Positions 60,101 through 64,000 of a DNA stretch of 64,000 nucleotides are shown in pieces. Each line of letters begins with the position of its first letter. The first letter of the stretch is position 1. The notes beneath the pieces were generated by a model that was not told the DNA's origin, made no database searches, and saw only the letters and a program-made list of their open reading frames with translations. Both the position numbers and the translations under genes were made by a program. Source of the DNA: Carallia brachiata (Eukaryota; Streptophyta; Magnoliopsida; Malpighiales; Rhizophoraceae); NCBI GenBank assembly GCA_021464245.1, contig JADCRB010000002.1, positions 5,906,014 to 5,970,013 of the forward strand. The letters run 5' to 3'.

Positions 60101-63100
60101 AAAGTAGTATAAAAGCACCCAAAGCAGCCCTCTGTGTTTTTGTACCTTAAAAGAAACCAATAAATTTCAGTTACAATAGCCACAAAATAGTCCGGCTAAA
60201 TAGACAAACCAACTTGAAGAAAGGTCGTTAAATGACTAATGAACCATCAGCATACAAAGCTGATCCATGCAGCTTGATAAGAGCAGTCAATTAATTAATT
60301 CAAAGCACTAACATTTGCTGCTTCACTGTTACTTTAGCTATTCAATCAAATATCTTCACAGCTTAATCCATGCTAAAAAAGAAAAGGATTTAGAACGATC
60401 AAACTTACTACTTCTTTCCTTATCTTCTCAGTAACACTTGGGCTTTCGGCAGAAAATTTAATGTTGTAGTACCTTTCTTTCCAACCAGCGTACCCAAGTT
60501 GCAACTACAGAAGAATTTACCATAAAAAATCGTGCATCTCCAACATCAGTGATCATTAAGAAACACGTGAGGTATGAAGCACCATATTTTAAAATAAGAT
60601 GCATACTCTGTCCGCAGTCAAACCACCATTTTTGAAAAGATCAGACTTCTGCCGAAGACGAGTTTTCAGTTTTTCTTTCAACTCCTTTGTATTTTCTACT
60701 ATCTGACAAAAAAGACAATGAAGAGTCTGAGAAACGCAAGTTACCAATACTAATAACGAGCAGCGATATTTTTCTGACAGTGGAATCAGTGAGTAATAAA
60801 TCACAGAAACTTAGTAACATTTTGGTACTGGGACCCTCATAAAGCTGAGCTCAAAAAACTTCTCCACATGAAATTGAAACATTATACACTATCTTGTTCA
60901 GCTTATCTTCCATTGACATGAAATAAAAAAAAGACCTCAAAATTGAAGAAGGTAAATGAAAAGAAGAAGAATAGATATATTACACTACAACTATAAAAGT
61001 TTTTCCGGTTAGTTTAGCCTTAAAAAGAAAGTTACCAAGTCTCCAAAAGTTGGGGCATTTGCATCAAGATATGAGGAAGAGTTGTGCCTTGTATTTAGAA
61101 TCAATTTCGCTCCTTCATCTGCATCTTCCTCTTGCTGCACGAGAGTGTGAGTGAGCATTAATCCCTTAAGTATGAAAAAGATTAAGGAAAGAATAATTTT
61201 TTATGATCATAAGTTTGCAAACTAGAATTCTGCACTCACTGCATCTGAAAACTCAAAGAGCCGTCTGATCTTCTTCTCACGCAATTCTGATCTTTTCTTA
61301 AAAATCTTCTCTTCGTATGCACCAACCTTAAGGATAAATCTCTCGACTCTTTTTAACATGATATAGGAATCTTTGTCTTCCTTCACCTGATGTTGGTGAG
61401 AATAACATTATCAGCTGGACAGAACAATAGAATAATTCAACAATTTTTGAAAGTCAGTAATTACTCTATTCATGTCAACAAGATAGCCACCGAGATTCTT
61501 GAAATTTTCCTTGTACACGGTCATCAGCAAATCGATCGCTTCCTAAAACATGACATAATGAAATAGAGATAAACCTCAGCGTGAACTATATAGCCAAAAA
61601 ATTTTCAGTAGTGCTAGCTGGTCACTTTGAACTAATGAAGCTGTTTATCCTGCTACTAGAAAATGAATCAAAACCTCATGGATCTCCAATGTCGGCATGT
61701 GAGGCAGAAAATCATTCCCCGCAAAGAAACAAAAGAAGATAAAATCATCAATGATACGCTCGAGATCAAAAGCAAAATTCTCTGGGACAGCAGAGATGTT
61801 CATATCAAGCTCTAAATATTCCCTCAAAGTCCATATGTTGAGAAACTGCAGAGACATTGAAGAACATATAAACTAGGTGAAAATGCTCAACAGAGTCATG
61901 AAATGTGACGACAATTGTGGTACCTCAAATGGCTTTCTAACGAAAGATATGCGTTTCTTAAATGTTTTGTCATTCACTCTGCAAAGGCTCTCCAAAGCTG
62001 ATGAAGTTAATGATTGCTGCTCTCGAATCAGCACATCCTACAAATTATCAGCATCTTATTCATGTCCAATTAATAAACATTTTTCCCCTTACCACACCGC
62101 CAGACTGCAATATCTAAAGAAAAGTTTCCCACTAATAAGTCCATACATTTTGTAACCACAGGGGCCAACATGCTGATGAAGGCAAGAAATTGCTTCAAGA
62201 TATGACTATCAAAATAGGACGGAATTTGAATAGAATGGTCAAGATCAGTACATACCTCCCTCAAGATTGAAAAATGAACTTCATGCGTTGCCAGAGCCAA
62301 TATTATCAAATCAGCATCCTGCATACAACATTGTCTGAAAAATCAGTAATTTTCAAAAGCAAAGCCCTCCAATATACGTTTATGTCGTTGGCAAAGCGTC
62401 CTCCTAATTGTGACTCCAAGTTAAGGAAAAACTGCAGTAGATTCACTTACTTACCAGGCCATAGAGGCAATGGCGTGTGTTTGGATTATACTGAGGAAGA
62501 GTACGCTGATGGCGTATATAAGACATAATCTTATGCTCCCCCTCACCGGGAACATTGGCATCTGAAAGAATCACCTAATGAAAATAAAAACGTTGCACAG
62601 AAAAAAAAAAAAAAAGAAAAAGCAAAGTAGAGGTTAGTAGTCACAAATTGCAGATTAAGTGGTTAGTACTAGGTTTCTTGTATACCAAAACATTCAAAGA
62701 AATGTGAAAATATTGGCATAAGGATTGAACCTTGATATCCTTCCAACCAGGATATGTCTCCATTCTTGTTGTTACATATTCTTGGAGCTTGGTTGATAAT
62801 TTGAACATGAATTCTGTTCCTGGTGTAATAATATTTGAATCAATCACTTCAGATTCTGGTTTTGGAAGAACCCTTTTGCCTTCTATTTCAAATTCCTTTC
62901 TAAGCTTTTCCTCTTCAGCTTCCTATATCACACATAATAAAACTGTGTAAGGGGTTTAGTTGATCCCACATTTTAGGCACTGCATGTTCCAGAAAGTAAT
63001 ATATATGAAATATGTGAAACTTACAGCAATTTCATTGTCCAACGCCGTTCTAAATCTTCGTGACCTTTGCTGATTCATTTTTGCCCGCGGTGCCACTCCG

Positions 63101-63904
63101 TCTGCAATAAGAAAATGTGGCCATCTTTTGAAAACAAAACTTTCACAAAATTACTTATTCTTTCTCCCATCAATGCATAACCAGTTTCTCAAATGATTGA
63201 TAGATCAAAATCATCAACAGAAAAAAAAAAAAGATAAAGTTAAACATTTTTCTACATTTGCTATAGATGAATGCTAACAAAAAGCAAATAAATGATGTAG
63301 CTACACAAAAATGAGAGTTATTTTTCCCAATAACAGAGCATACAGCATTTTGATGATAAAGAAAAATATTAAAAACAATTCATGTTCTCTCAGCTCGCAT
63401 TTACAAAAACTATAACCAAAAATTTTAAACCGGAGCAAGAACATTGGATTTGCATGGTTAAAAAGACAACCAAAAAAACTCACCAATTGCCAAAAATAGC
63501 AGCTTTCTTGGTCTGACAATGCTGAAAAGGTGGTCAATATATTGATAGATGTTGTTGAAAACATCATCAAAAGTTGTTGGTGCTGAAGGCTGCATGCAAA
63601 GAAGAAATGTTCAACAGTTCTACGTATATATATAACATGAAGTTCAAAAACAATGATCATTTAGAAAATGTAAAAAATACAAGAGAAACATGGAGAGGCT
63701 GACAAATGAACTAACAAGATCATCATCATCAGGATGAAAACATGGGTGAATGATCCCATTCATGTCAAGATAAAGATTATCAAATTCAATGCCATTTGGG
63801 TTTGGCAAACTGGGATCACTACACCCTCCTTTCTCTTCCACCGCTTGAACCACAATCTTTGGATACTTTTTAACCAACCATCTATATAACGAAGGCACAC
63901 CCAT
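57144..63904 (-). CDS. XRN: 5'-3' exoribonuclease, XRN2/3/4 family, 23 exons, without zinc knuckle
   Basis: Processive 5'-3' exoribonuclease for 5'-monophosphate RNA. Exons (high to low): 63904-63716, 63589-63484, 63101-63025, 62922-62731, 62574-62455, 62318-62256, 62037-61924, 61845-61675, 61542-61465, 61386-61240, 61134-61036, 60702-60607, 60504-60409, 60145-60078, 59962-59834, 59755-59679, 59601-59561, 59411-59337, 59216-59071, 58770-58666, 58574-58499, 58246-58173, 58101-57144. Phase holds; about 1098 residues. The N-terminus [10 protein letters not shown] is diagnostic. Active-site segments are all present: YLDMNG (D47), [10 protein letters not shown] (D99), [12 protein letters not shown] (E199, E201), DADLI (D229, D231), [10 protein letters not shown] (D332). 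The CCHC knuckle expected after [10 protein letters not shown] is replaced by an unrelated exon (250-287). The tail has [10 protein letters not shown] motifs, a duplicated unit and a Cys-rich end. Nuclear or cytosolic location cannot be decided. Confidence 0.9.
57774..57947 (-). repeat. In-frame tandem duplication of 87 bp in the last XRN exon
   Basis: Two units of 87 bases (57,774-57,860 and 57,861-57,947) encode [20 protein letters not shown] twice, 29 residues apart (about residues 831-889). The DNA copies differ at only a few positions, so the duplication is fairly recent and keeps the frame. Confidence 0.92.
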
Positions 63905-64000
63905 TTCTTCTTTCTCCTTTATCTTCTTCCTTGTGTATTTCTTAAGACTAAAGAGTTCCAGCAAATGAGCATATATAGCGTTTTGCTCCGCGGATGTGGA

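Overview
The window looks like nuclear DNA of a eudicot plant. It is very AT-rich between genes. Its genes have many introns with GT-AG (and one GC-AG) borders, and their products are plant families: a GIR-type small protein, a CAF1 deadenylase, a plastid-type DUF1279 protein, a plant E2F, an NSRP1-like splicing factor and an XRN exoribonuclease. Several kinds of plant transposon are present. The species cannot be named from the sequence.

Layout. 1-640: last exon of a coiled-coil protein, + strand. 5.4 kb: small intronless GIR-like gene. 5.7-22.9 kb: gene-poor, with microsatellites, a degenerate tandem repeat (6.7-7.2 kb), an LTR remnant (9.5-9.8 kb) and a non-autonomous hAT element with target duplication (18.17-18.94 kb). 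22.98-23.83 kb: intronless GC-rich CAF1 gene with a one-base frameshift. 24.0-37.7 kb: transposon-rich block with a short hAT element, an RTE-type LINE fragment, an L1-type LINE fragment, and a hAT element with both ends (32,940-37,691) that carries a second hAT-type insertion. 38.9-41.2 kb: a three-copy 115-bp tandem repeat and a Mutator-like MITE with an 11-bp target duplication. 41.7-63.9 kb: gene-dense part with DUF1279 (+), then E2F (-), NSRP1-like (-) and XRN-like (-). The XRN start codon lies 97 bases from the window end.

The genes do not form one pathway. CAF1 (deadenylation), XRN (5'-3' decay) and the NSRP1-like protein (splicing) all act on RNA; E2F controls the cell cycle; the GIR-like protein is probably a co-repressor adaptor. 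From memory, E2FB and a CAF1 gene lie close together on Arabidopsis chromosome 5, and DUF2040 and DUF1279 genes are neighbours on chromosome 2, so part of the order may be conserved.

Exon models for DUF1279, E2F, NSRP1 and XRN were built by hand from splice sites and phase. All coding exons keep frame except for three one-base deletions (one in CAF1, two in NSRP1), which look more like assembly errors than dead genes. I found no CRISPR array, rRNA gene, convincing tRNA gene, or clear new biological system. The best leads are the nested hAT pair with target duplications, the XRN copy without the zinc knuckle, and the GC-AG intron in E2F.
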